A DNA stretch of 22,151 nucleotides from Firmicutes bacterium CAG:882 (lineage in GTDB: Bacteria > Bacillota > Clostridia > Lachnospirales > Lachnospiraceae), in NCBI GenBank assembly GCA_000435595.1, contig FR895453.1, positions 33,357 to 55,507 of the forward strand. The letters are read 5' to 3'. Below are positions 14,352 to 21,939 of the stretch, in pieces (position 1 is the stretch's first letter; the number at the start of each line of letters is the position of its first letter). Under the pieces are notes generated by a model that saw only the letters and a program-made list of their open reading frames with translations, made no database searches and had not been told where the DNA came from. Made by a program: the position numbers and the translations under genes.

Positions 14352-15124
14352 ATGTCAAAAAATTTTCGGAAGCTATGGGAGATGTTGATGACAGATATAT
14401 TGTTGAGGCTGTGAGCTATAAAAGAAAGGTGGCAAAGTCACGCATAATCAGACGTGCCGTTATTGCGGCAGGTATTGCGGCGGTATTTTTAATGGTTGTG
14501 TCAATTATAAACATGCAGAGGAACAAGATACAACTGTCGGACAAATCATATAATGTGGCCGTGCGCTATACAAGTAATCCGTTCATTTTCTTTCGACATT
14601 CAGGAAGTTTAATCGGACTGACTGAGGAGGAATTGTTCACGAAATTTGATACGGTCATTTTTAAGGGGACCATAAAAGAAATCAAGAATATCGTTGTGGA
14701 CTTCAACGGGGAAAAAGAGTACCGCGCGATTGCACAAATCGAGGTCGGGAAGGTTTATCGAGGTACATGCAGCGAGGGAGATACGGTTTCGGTAATGCTA
14801 CCGTGTCCTATATCGGGATGGATTCATGTGACAGACACGAGCACTGTTTCTGAGATGAAGGCAGGTGTGACAGGAATATTCATGCCGATGGTGTTGGATG
14901 ATGAGAGTGCCTTGTGGATGGAAAACGGAGCAAGCTTGGACAAAAGAGACCTTGCGGACTATGACTTTGTGGATGGTGAAAGATATGCATTCCTTGAAAC
15001 CGACTCAGGACTTGTGTTCAGCAGATGGGCATATGCAAGCATCGCCGACGCTACCACACTTGATGAGGTGGAGGAGTATATTGAGAAGATGCTGGAGAGG
15101 CTTTATGGTCATGAAATAAAATGA
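14348..15124 (+). CDS. Membrane-bound anti-sigma-like protein
   Basis: The 258-residue product starts with FSEAMGDVDDRYIVEAVSYK (6-25), an N-terminal motif often seen in membrane partners of short ECF factors in gut Firmicutes. After a basic stretch there is one membrane helix (about 36-55) and a roughly 200-residue outer domain with alternating beta strands (DTVIFKGTIKEIKN, AIAQIEVGKVYRG) that resembles a small OB-like fold. The C-terminal part FVDGERYAFLETDSGLVF is copied in the remnant at 12254-12418. The start overlaps the sigma stop by four bases, which implies coupled translation. Likely role: hold the sigma factor at the membrane until an outside signal releases it. That is inference; the anti-sigma motif is not one of the well-defined zinc types. 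Confidence 0.75.
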   Translation: MNVKKFSEAMGDVDDRYIVEAVSYKRKVAKSRIIRRAVIAAGIAAVFLMVVSIINMQRNKIQLSDKSYNVAVRYTSNPFIFFRHSGSLIGLTEEELFTKFDTVIFKGTIKEIKNIVVDFNGEKEYRAIAQIEVGKVYRGTCSEGDTVSVMLPCPISGWIHVTDTSTVSEMKAGVTGIFMPMVLDDESALWMENGASLDKRDLADYDFVDGERYAFLETDSGLVFSRWAYASIADATTLDEVEEYIEKMLERLYGHEIK

Positions 15125-15180
15125 TAGAGATAATAGTTGTTTATTTAGCAAAATGCAAAAATCAATTATGTCATAATGAA

Positions 15181-15219
15181 TTCAATTTAGTCATTTTGAA
15201 GCATAATGACTAAATTGAA
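15181..15219. repeat. Perfect 13-base inverted repeat before the HsdR relic
   Basis: TTCAATTTAGTCA (15181-15193) is the exact reverse complement of TGACTAAATTGAA (15207-15219). The loop contains a further CATAATGA-like repeat, and TTATGTCATAA lies just upstream near 15166. It could be an operator or the scar of a deleted element. It abuts the first ATG of the HsdR relic. Confidence 0.6.
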
Positions 15220-15420
15220 ATGCTTGACAGCAGACAAATTTACTTTGTGAACCAGATAGTAGAATATATCGTTCATAATGGAATTATGAAGGATCTTTCG
15301 GTTCTGCAGGAATCTCCGTTTACAGATCAGGGAAGCATTGTTGAAATATTTACTGATGTGAGCGTGTGGATGGGAATTAGAAAGGTTATAGATACAATAA
15401 ATGCCAATGCGGCAGCATAA
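15220..15420 (+). pseudogene. Relic of the C-terminus of a type I restriction subunit R (HsdR)
   Basis: The 66-codon frame reads DSRQIYFVNQIVEYIVHNG, then SVLQESPFTDQGSIVEIFTD and a tail ending DTINANAAA. This is the pattern of the last segment of type I HsdR proteins of the EcoEI type (C-terminal domain after the helicase). A full HsdR is roughly 800-1000 residues, so more than nine tenths is missing. There is no ribosome site before its ATG, and the inverted repeat at 15181-15219 sits exactly at the break. No HsdM or HsdS gene is in view. Most likely a dead fragment; a short expressed protein cannot be excluded. Confidence 0.7.
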
Positions 15421-15472
15421 ATGGTTTTAGCATCAATAGATGGAAGGAAAGATTTATAGAAAGACAGGCAAT

Positions 15473-15512
15473 AAAAAGAAGATGTATGCGTGTGTTGCAT
15501 ACATCTTCTTTT
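15473..15512. terminator. Terminator 2 of a near-identical pair (bidirectional)
   Basis: AAAAAGAAGATGTATGC (15473-15489) pairs with GCATACATCTTCTTTT (15497-15512). Compared with terminator 1 at 13651 the arms are the same and the differences sit at the loop end, where pairing is kept or improved. It lies between the plus-strand sigma unit and the minus-strand GH31 gene and probably ends both. Confidence 0.85.
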
Positions 15513-15531
15513 AGATTACCTTGTCGGTAAA

Positions 15532-17826
15532 TTATTTAACATTTACGGTATACGTCCCCGCGTCAAGTCCTGTCAGGTTCGCATCGGTGGTCATGTTGAT
15601 TAATTCAACATTGCACTTCTTACTTCCTGTAATCACGATTGTGAGCTCGTTTCCGGATTTCTTGACACTTATAGTGGTGTCAGCGTTGGTTTTCATATCG
15701 TACACGGTTGTCGAGCAGTCAGCAGGCCCATATACGCGGAAGGTTACATTGTCAGCATAGTCATAGTCAGGACGGTCAGCGTCAGTATTGACTGCCACGA
15801 TGGTGTTCTCTTTGACGAAAAGAGGAATCTCAAGGTAGCCGCATTTTTCGGAGTACCAGCAGCCGCCGATGTATTTCTTTCCGGTGAAGTAGTTAGTCCA
15901 TGTGCCGGCAGGCAGATAGTATTCTGCAATGCTCTCGTCGTTGAAAACCGGTGCAACAAGGAGACTGTCGCCCATCATGTACTGCTTGTCAAGGTATGCA
16001 CAGTTGCGGTCGTCCGTAAATTCAAGCACCATGCTTCTCATCATAGGAATACCGGTCTGTGATGCATAGATTGCATTGCGGTAGAGGTAAGGCATAAGGG
16101 AAGCCTTCAAAAGCGTGAAGGTGCGGACAACATCAACAGCCTCGTCATCATATACCCAAGGTACACGGTAGGATGAACTTCCGTGCAGGCGGGAATGAGA
16201 GCTTAACAGACCGAAGGCAGCCCATCTTTTATATACGTCAGGTGTTGAGGTGCTCTCGAAGCCGCCTATGTCGTGGCTCCAGTAGCCGAAGCCCGACATA
16301 CATAACGAAAGACCGCCGCGAAGGCTTTCTTCCATGGACTCGTAGTCTGACCAGCAGTCGCCGCCCCAGTGAACAGGGAATTTCTGACCGCCTGCGGTTG
16401 CGGAACGGGCGAACAGTACGGCTTCACCCTTGCCGCGCTTTTTCTCTAAAAGCTCATACACACACTTGTTGTAGAGGTATGTATAGTAGTTATGCATCTT
16501 CTTAGGGTCTGAGCCATCGAAGTATACGACATCCTCGGTAGGGATTCTCTCACCGAAATCCGTCTTGAAGCAGTCGACGCCCATGTCGAGGAGTACCTCG
16601 AGTTTACTCTGGTACCATTTGCAGGCGTCAGGGTTCGTGAAGTCGACAAGTGCCATTCCCGGCTGCCACATATCCCACTGCCATACATCGCCGTTGGTTC
16701 TCTTTACGAAGTAACCGTTCTTAACGCCCTCGGCAAAGAGCACTGACTCCTGTCCAATGTAGGAGTTAATCCATACACAGATATTGAGTCCTTTAGCCTT
16801 GATTCTTTTTAACATGCCCTCAGGATCAGGGAATACTCGCTCATCCCATACAAAATCTGACCAGTGGAATTCCTTCATCCAGAAGCAGTCGAAGTGGAAC
16901 ACACGAAGAGGAATACCGCGGTCGAGCATGCCGTCGATGAAGCTCATTACGGTCTTTTCGTCGTAGTTTGTTGTAAACGATGTGGAAAGCCACAGTCCGA
17001 AAGTCCAAGGAGCCGGAAGTGACGGCTTGCCTGTGAGGTCGGTGTACTTTACAAGTACGTCCTTCATTGAAGGCCCGTCGATGAAGAAATAGTCAAGATA
17101 GCTTCCCTCAACGGAGAACTCTGCCTTCGTAACCATCTCTGTGCCAACCTCAAAGGATACCTTCTCAGGGTGATTTACGAACACACCGTAGCCCTTGTTG
17201 GAAATGTAAAAAGGAATGTTTTTGTAGGACTGCTCGGTGCTTGTTCCGCCGTCCTGATTGTAGATGTCGATTGACTGACCGTTCTTCACAAATGGAGTGA
17301 AGCGCTCGCCAAAGCCATATAACAGCTCGCCGACACCAAGTGATAACTGCTGGCGGATGTATGTGTCAGTGTAGTCTCCTTTATCGTAGGCATAACCCTT
17401 CCAGTCGGTTTTCATAAGAGCGAGGTCTTTTCTGCCGCTCTTAGAGAGAATTCTGCCCTTGTGCTTATATGTCATGCTCCAAGGCAGCTTGTTAATCTCA
17501 AGTGATAAATCACCGCTTGTGATGGTGATGAGCTCGTCAGTCTCAGTGACGCTCATGTTGTCCTCGCTTGTGGCAAGCTCGAACCCAGGACCTTTTGCCG
17601 CCATGCCGAGATGATGGCTGGTCTGAACCCTTATCACGCCCTTGGCAGGTGAGGTGATTACAACCGTGAGGTTGATGCTTCCGAGGGTATCGCCTCTTGT
17701 GATTATTCTTATTGTAGGTGCACATAAGGTCACCTTGTTTTTTTCAATTTTTGTAAAATATACTTCCTGTGGTGAGAAGCAGGAACAGCCCTCCTTCTCA
17801 AGCCAGCAGCCGTTAGAGAATTTCAT
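15532..17826 (-). CDS. yicI: GH31 alpha-xylosidase (YicI-like)
   Basis: The 764-residue enzyme is close in length to E. coli YicI (772). It has the N-terminal beta-sandwich with YGFGERFTPFVKNGQSIDIY (170-189), the (beta/alpha)8 barrel and C-terminal beta domains. The nucleophile is Asp423 in CFKTDFGERIP and the acid/base is Asp490 in HWGGDCWSDYESM. The phrases FDGSDPKKMHNYY and FDCFWMKEF are those of the YicI-type alpha-xylosidase branch rather than alpha-glucosidases. It removes alpha-1,6-linked xylose from xyloglucan oligosaccharides such as isoprimeverose. No signal peptide, so it is cytoplasmic. AGGAGGT lies 6 bases before the ATG. A minus-strand TATAAT (17869-17864) could be its -10, but no matching -35 was found. 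It is divergent from the sensor kinase at 17997, which may control it. Confidence 0.95.
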   Translation of the reverse strand: MKFSNGCWLEKEGCSCFSPQEVYFTKIEKNKVTLCAPTIRIITRGDTLGSINLTVVITSPAKGVIRVQTSHHLGMAAKGPGFELATSEDNMSVTETDELITITSGDLSLEINKLPWSMTYKHKGRILSKSGRKDLALMKTDWKGYAYDKGDYTDTYIRQQLSLGVGELLYGFGERFTPFVKNGQSIDIYNQDGGTSTEQSYKNIPFYISNKGYGVFVNHPEKVSFEVGTEMVTKAEFSVEGSYLDYFFIDGPSMKDVLVKYTDLTGKPSLPAPWTFGLWLSTSFTTNYDEKTVMSFIDGMLDRGIPLRVFHFDCFWMKEFHWSDFVWDERVFPDPEGMLKRIKAKGLNICVWINSYIGQESVLFAEGVKNGYFVKRTNGDVWQWDMWQPGMALVDFTNPDACKWYQSKLEVLLDMGVDCFKTDFGERIPTEDVVYFDGSDPKKMHNYYTYLYNKCVYELLEKKRGKGEAVLFARSATAGGQKFPVHWGGDCWSDYESMEESLRGGLSLCMSGFGYWSHDIGGFESTSTPDVYKRWAAFGLLSSHSRLHGSSSYRVPWVYDDEAVDVVRTFTLLKASLMPYLYRNAIYASQTGIPMMRSMVLEFTDDRNCAYLDKQYMMGDSLLVAPVFNDESIAEYYLPAGTWTNYFTGKKYIGGCWYSEKCGYLEIPLFVKENTIVAVNTDADRPDYDYADNVTFRVYGPADCSTTVYDMKTNADTTISVKKSGNELTIVITGSKKCNVELINMTTDANLTGLDAGTYTVNVK

Positions 17827-17885
17827 TTTATACCTCCTGTTACAATAAGATTTATCAAGGATAATTATATAGGAGGTGATGTCTT

Positions 17886-17954
17886 ATGAATACTGTACTT
17901 TTTACATTATTTTGCCTTAACTTTTGGAGGTTGTGCAAGGAGCGGGGAGTGTGA
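17886..17954 (+). CDS. Possible 22-residue small protein or leader peptide
   Basis: ATG at 17886 opens a 22-codon frame ending in TGA at 17952-17954 (MNTVLFTLFCLNFWRLCKER then GV). It is preceded at 17871-17880 by AGGAGGTGAT, a full match to the anti-Shine-Dalgarno sequence, with a 9-base spacer after AGGAGG. The N-terminal half is hydrophobic. It lies in the gap between the divergent GH31 and kinase genes, 42 bases before the kinase ATG. A short chance frame is possible, but the ribosome site is unusually good. Confidence 0.4.
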   Translation: MNTVLFTLFCLNFWRLCKERGV

Positions 17955-17960
17955 TATATT
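17931..17960 (+). promoter_or_regulatory. Candidate promoter for the sensor kinase
   Basis: TTGTGC (17931-17936), an 18-base spacer and TATATT (17955-17960) face the kinase. If used, transcription starts near 17967 and the small frame at 17886 would not be on the kinase message. Spacing and -35 are imperfect. Confidence 0.3.
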
Positions 17961-17996
17961 AATGACATAACTAACAGACAGGGAGTGCTTGCCGGC

Positions 17997-19847
17997 ATGA
18001 ACAGTTTCAGCAGAATGAAGATAGGAAAACAGTTTAATATAGTATATGTGTGTGCTGTTGTTGTTCCGGTGCTTGCTCTTGGTATTTTTCTTGTATTAAA
18101 TATATACAGCATGCTCCTTACTCATCACAGGGATCTTGTTCACGGGAGCAACAATTCCTCGAAGAAGATTATGAAGGAGATAAGTGACCAGATATACAAT
18201 ATATCGGACAGTATTGCCTACGACAGCAGAACGATTGAGATGCTGGGCGGTGGGTACAGCAGTGAGAGGGAGTTTCGCGATGCGGCGAGAAGTTATACGC
18301 TTATAGACAATTTCGTGGAAAATTACAGCCAGATTGGAAGCATAACGATATATACGACAACCCAATACGCCTCAAGCTTTAAGTATTTCAGACCTGTGAC
18401 GGACGAGATAAAGGAGAAGGACTGGTATAAGACCGCGATAGCCCAGTACAGTCCGTTCTATCAGTTGATTGTTGAGCCGAATGCATATAAGAATGTCGAG
18501 TACAGCTATGCACTTGTGAGAAAAATAACGGTTCTCGGAAGCAGCAGCGAGGCGGTCATGGTTATCAAAATCAGTGAGAATTACCTTGAAGGGCGCTTAG
18601 GCGACAGTGATTACATAACACTTGTATCGTTTGACGACAAGGAGGTATTCTACGGTTCAAGGCGTGATTATTACGGAACCTTGCTGCCGTTTGAGGTGGA
18701 TTATGACACGGATTACTACTCGGGCAAGTTTGTGGAGGAGTTTGAAGGAGTGAACAGCCTTGTTGAGGTAAGCTCCTTGGATCTTAAGCAGTCGGAAAGC
18801 AATCTGTACATAACAACGATTGACAAAAATGCGCTGTGGAGCATCATCAAGACCTTGTTGGTTGCAGTGTCGACCGTCATGGTGGCACTTGTGGTTCCGG
18901 CGGTGTTTATGATAAAGTTCTCACACTCATTCGTGAGTCAGGTAAATACACTGCGGGATGAGATGCACAAGGCGAGCAACGAGGACTATGACATCTTAAA
19001 GAGCTTTTCGGGAAGCCATGAATTACAGCAGGCATACGGCGACCTGCTCGTGATGGTTGACACGATAGAGCAGCAGAAGGTGGCAATGTATGAGGCGATG
19101 CTCAATGAAAAACAGCTTCAGAATGAGCAGCAGGAGATGGAGTTTAAGATGCTTGCAAGCCAGATTAACCCGCATTTTCTCTACAATACTCTTGAAACTC
19201 TCAGAATGAAGGCGTTCACGGCGGGTGACAGGGAGGTCGCCACGGGAATTAAGCTCCTCGGAAAGATGTTAAGGTATGTGCTCGTGAATATCGGAACGAC
19301 CTACACGACACTTGCAAACGAGCTGGAGCACATTGAAACCTACATAAAAATCCAGAAGATAAGATTTGACGACAGGGTTAACTACAGTCTGACGGTGGAC
19401 GACGGCATAGACACCGAAAAGTATATGCTTCTGCCTCTCCTTTTGCAGCCGATTGTTGAGAACGCGGTTGTCCATGGTTTAGAGGGCGTCGATGGCACGG
19501 GATATATTCAGATACATGTGTATGAGAGATGCACATCGGAGAAAGAAGCAGAAGGTGTGATTGAAACCGGAAAATATCTGATAATAGATGTAACCGACAA
19601 TGGCAATGGAATGACGGTACAGCAGCTTGAAAGTGTCAAAAAGAGCATGACTGAGGACAGTATATCGAAGCATTCTAGCATAGGAATGTCTAACATCGAC
19701 CAGAGGATCAAGCTTTGCTACGGTGATTGCTACGGTATAGACATACAGAGCACCGAGGGTGAGGGAACGAAGGTCACGGTGATTCTCCCGCGCTATTCCG
19801 ACGAGCCTGCCAAAGGAATAAAAAGTTATGGTAAAAGTAAAAATTAG
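17997..19847 (+). CDS. YesM/LytS-type sensor histidine kinase
   Basis: Counting from ATG 17997, the protein has 616 residues. A first membrane helix (about 14-37), a 240-residue extracellular sensor of the Cache type (DWYKTAIAQYSPFYQ, VRKITVLGSSSEAVMVIKIS), a second helix (about 281-306) and a HAMP-like linker are followed by a coiled coil. The His_kinase domain has QINPHFLYNTLETLRMKAF with the phosphorylated His393. An ATPase domain has LLLQPIVENAVVHGLEG (N box), DNGNGM and GIGMSNIDQRIKLCYG. This family usually pairs with an AraC-type regulator (YesN) and controls sugar uptake or hydrolase genes. None is in the window. The frame also opens at GTG 17985, but that codon overlaps the GGGAG ribosome site, so I prefer 17997. 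Likely targets are the divergent GH31 gene and the surface protein downstream. Confidence 0.93.
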   Translation: MNSFSRMKIGKQFNIVYVCAVVVPVLALGIFLVLNIYSMLLTHHRDLVHGSNNSSKKIMKEISDQIYNISDSIAYDSRTIEMLGGGYSSEREFRDAARSYTLIDNFVENYSQIGSITIYTTTQYASSFKYFRPVTDEIKEKDWYKTAIAQYSPFYQLIVEPNAYKNVEYSYALVRKITVLGSSSEAVMVIKISENYLEGRLGDSDYITLVSFDDKEVFYGSRRDYYGTLLPFEVDYDTDYYSGKFVEEFEGVNSLVEVSSLDLKQSESNLYITTIDKNALWSIIKTLLVAVSTVMVALVVPAVFMIKFSHSFVSQVNTLRDEMHKASNEDYDILKSFSGSHELQQAYGDLLVMVDTIEQQKVAMYEAMLNEKQLQNEQQEMEFKMLASQINPHFLYNTLETLRMKAFTAGDREVATGIKLLGKMLRYVLVNIGTTYTTLANELEHIETYIKIQKIRFDDRVNYSLTVDDGIDTEKYMLLPLLLQPIVENAVVHGLEGVDGTGYIQIHVYERCTSEKEAEGVIETGKYLIIDVTDNGNGMTVQQLESVKKSMTEDSISKHSSIGMSNIDQRIKLCYGDCYGIDIQSTEGEGTKVTVILPRYSDEPAKGIKSYGKSKN

Positions 19848-19852
19848 CGTGT

Positions 19853-19881
19853 AAAACATGTAAAAAAGACAATGTTTTTTT
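19853..19881 (+). terminator. Weak AT-rich terminator after the kinase
   Basis: AAAACAT (19853-19859) pairs with ATGTTTT (19872-19878) and is followed by Ts to 19881. The stem has little GC, so it may be leaky or not function. Confidence 0.3.
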
Positions 19882-19884
19882 ATT

Positions 19885-19925
19885 CCCACCCATGGCATAG
19901 AATTGTATCAAACGCTGAGGGTGGG
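19885..19925 (+). other. GC-rich hairpin in the 5' leader of the surface protein gene
   Basis: CCCACCC (19885-19891) is the exact complement of GGGTGGG (19919-19925), with a 27-base loop. The GGG part can also pair with CCC in TATACCCC (19931-19938), giving two exclusive folds 30-45 bases before the AAGGAGGT ribosome site at 19953. This could stabilise or regulate the message, but no known riboswitch consensus is seen. Confidence 0.3.
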
Positions 19926-19968
19926 TTTCGTATACCCCTTGGCAGAAAAATTAAGGAGGTTTTTATCT

Positions 19969-21792
19969 ATGAGAAAGTTCAAAAAAGTATTGGCAAGTCT
20001 CATTGCCGGAACACTTGTACTTTCAAATGCGGTTCCGGTGCTTGCTGCACAGGATGCGTCGGCACTTCCTGACGGAACAGCATACTTAAACATTAACAAT
20101 TCAGACTGGCAGCCGTTCGACGCTGAGTGGGTTAATGCAGAGATTACGGGAGACGGTTCCTACACGGTATCAATGACGGCAGCAGAGGCTGTTGACCTTG
20201 GAGCTTTTAACGCGCTTGAGGTTGTCAACGGTGAGGAGGTTCTCGGAACAGGTGCGGTTATCACCGTGGATTCAATTGAGCTTAATGGAGAAGAAATTGA
20301 GCTTCAGGGTTCAAGCTACACATGCTCGGCAGACGGCTTGGGTGTTACAACAAGAGTTAACCTTTACAACGAGTGGAATACACCGGATGCAACTGCAACA
20401 GCCGGAGATGACAAGCATGCCGACTGCCGTGTGGCAGAGGGAAATGTGGCAGATGCCACAGCATGTCTCTGGACAGCAGAACAGCTTACAGGTGTTACAT
20501 CAATCGTTGTCAACTTCACGGTATCAGGTTTCGGAACAGCAGGCGGTCCTGCAGAGGCAGCAGATAATTCCGATGCCGCAACAGAGGCAGTGGCACATCT
20601 TACCATCAACAACGAGAACTGGGGCGAATATGAGGCAGAGTATGTAGATGCCACAATCACAGGAGACGGTACATACACAGTATCCATGACAGCGGCAGAG
20701 GCACAGAACCTCGGAGCTTATAATGCACTTCAGGTTCCTAACGGTGAGGCAATTATGGGTACGGCATGTGTGCTCACAATCGACAGCATCAAGATTAACG
20801 GTGAGGAGATTACACTTCAGGGACCAAGCTACACATGTTCAGCAGATGGTGCAGGTGTAGATACCAGAGTTAACATTTACAATGAGTACAATGACCCTGA
20901 TGCGACAGCAACAGCAGGTGATGATAATCACCTTGACCAGCGTATCGCAGACGGCAATCTTGCAGATGCGACAGCACGCCTTCTGTCAACAGATGACATT
21001 GCAGATGTTCAGTCTGTAGAGGTAACATTTACGGTATCCGATTACGGCAAGATGGCTGAGGCAGGTGAGGCTGCAGGCAATGACGGTGCATTTGATCCTA
21101 ACGGCGAGTACAACGTATACTTCGGTGTACAGACAGCGGCTTACTCATTCCGTAACGCTTGGAATGACAGCTACGGTCTCGGAACTCCTGAGTTCGACCA
21201 GATTACAGGCTGGAACGGCAATGATGAGGTAGTAAGAACAGGAACAATCACAGATGCCGTAATCAAGGGCAACGGTACATACACAGTTTCTCTTACAGGT
21301 GTTGATTTTGCAGACGATGCAGAGACACTGAACCTCTTATTCCTTTCAACGGATATTCCTCTTGACAGCGATGCAAAGATTACAGACATCACGGTTAAGA
21401 TGGGTGGTAAGAAGGTATATGATTTTGAGGAGTCATATCAGGATCCCGATACAAAGGATTATATCAAGACTCTCCTCATCAATACATACAACGATGCTTT
21501 CAACGGCGAGAATGAGTTCGCATATACATTATCCGCAGGTATGGATATAGAGGTTACATTCACGGTATCCGGTTTTGCATACGATAACCCTGATGCAGTT
21601 CCAAGCGGTGACACATCGGCAACTGAGACAACTCAGGCTGCAGAGACAACAAAGGCAGCAAGCGAGGCGACTACAACAGCAAGCGCTGAGGCATCCCAGG
21701 GTGGTGTATCCGTGGGTGTTATCATCGCAATCGTTGCAGCGGTAGTAGTTGTTGCAGCAATCGTGGTTGTAGCTGTTAAGAAAAAGAAGTAA
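19969..21792 (+). CDS. Secreted, membrane-anchored protein with three related beta-rich repeats
   Basis: I do not recognise a named family. The product has 607 residues. A Sec signal peptide (1-27, cut near VLAAQ) is followed by two strongly similar repeats (about 38-188 and 208-360) and a weaker third (about 380-538). Shared marks are ITGDGSYTVSMTAAEA or its variants, DSIxxNGEEIxLQG, SYTCSADGxGVxTRVNxYNE, DATATAGDD and a closing VxFTVSxxG. This pattern suggests beta-sandwich domains. Next come a Thr/Ala/Glu linker (about 544-578), one membrane helix (about 580-603) and a KKKK end; there is no LPxTG. So it stands on the cell surface, anchored at its C-terminus. Start at 19969 is set by AAGGAGGT and the signal peptide, not by the upstream frame opening at 19903. 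It follows the kinase and may bind glycans; that is inference. Confidence 0.88.
   Translation: MRKFKKVLASLIAGTLVLSNAVPVLAAQDASALPDGTAYLNINNSDWQPFDAEWVNAEITGDGSYTVSMTAAEAVDLGAFNALEVVNGEEVLGTGAVITVDSIELNGEEIELQGSSYTCSADGLGVTTRVNLYNEWNTPDATATAGDDKHADCRVAEGNVADATACLWTAEQLTGVTSIVVNFTVSGFGTAGGPAEAADNSDAATEAVAHLTINNENWGEYEAEYVDATITGDGTYTVSMTAAEAQNLGAYNALQVPNGEAIMGTACVLTIDSIKINGEEITLQGPSYTCSADGAGVDTRVNIYNEYNDPDATATAGDDNHLDQRIADGNLADATARLLSTDDIADVQSVEVTFTVSDYGKMAEAGEAAGNDGAFDPNGEYNVYFGVQTAAYSFRNAWNDSYGLGTPEFDQITGWNGNDEVVRTGTITDAVIKGNGTYTVSLTGVDFADDAETLNLLFLSTDIPLDSDAKITDITVKMGGKKVYDFEESYQDPDTKDYIKTLLINTYNDAFNGENEFAYTLSAGMDIEVTFTVSGFAYDNPDAVPSGDTSATETTQAAETTKAASEATTTASAEASQGGVSVGVIIAIVAAVVVVAAIVVVAVKKKK
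20080..21048 (+). repeat. Tandem duplication of a ~150-codon domain inside the surface protein gene
   Basis: Codons 38-188 (20080-20532) and 208-360 (20590-21048) encode two copies with the same motif order and nearly equal length, joined by an Ala/Glu/Asp-rich linker. A third, more diverged copy follows to about 21582. Confidence 0.85.
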
Positions 21793-21842
21793 GCTTAGGG
21801 CTAAAAGAGTTTCGGCAACTGAATAACGGTCAATCAAAAATG

Positions 21843-21883
21843 AAACTGTCGCCATGGCACGAAATGTCAGGCGGCAGTTTTTT
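21843..21883 (+). terminator. Strong rho-independent terminator after the surface protein gene
   Basis: AAACTGTCGCC (21843-21853) pairs with GGCGGCAGTTT (21870-21880) with one G-U, with an inner TGGCA/TGTCA stem over a CGAAA loop and a T run to 21883. Confidence 0.93.
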
Positions 21884-21939
21884 CGCGTAATAGGATTCAG
21901 ATGTCAAAACATGCCAATTTAATTTACATATGTATGATG

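Noticed and set aside
19903..19968. Upstream part of the surface protein frame
   Set aside because: It lies before the AAGGAGGT site and the signal peptide, and it lies across the leader hairpin; it is not translated on present evidence.
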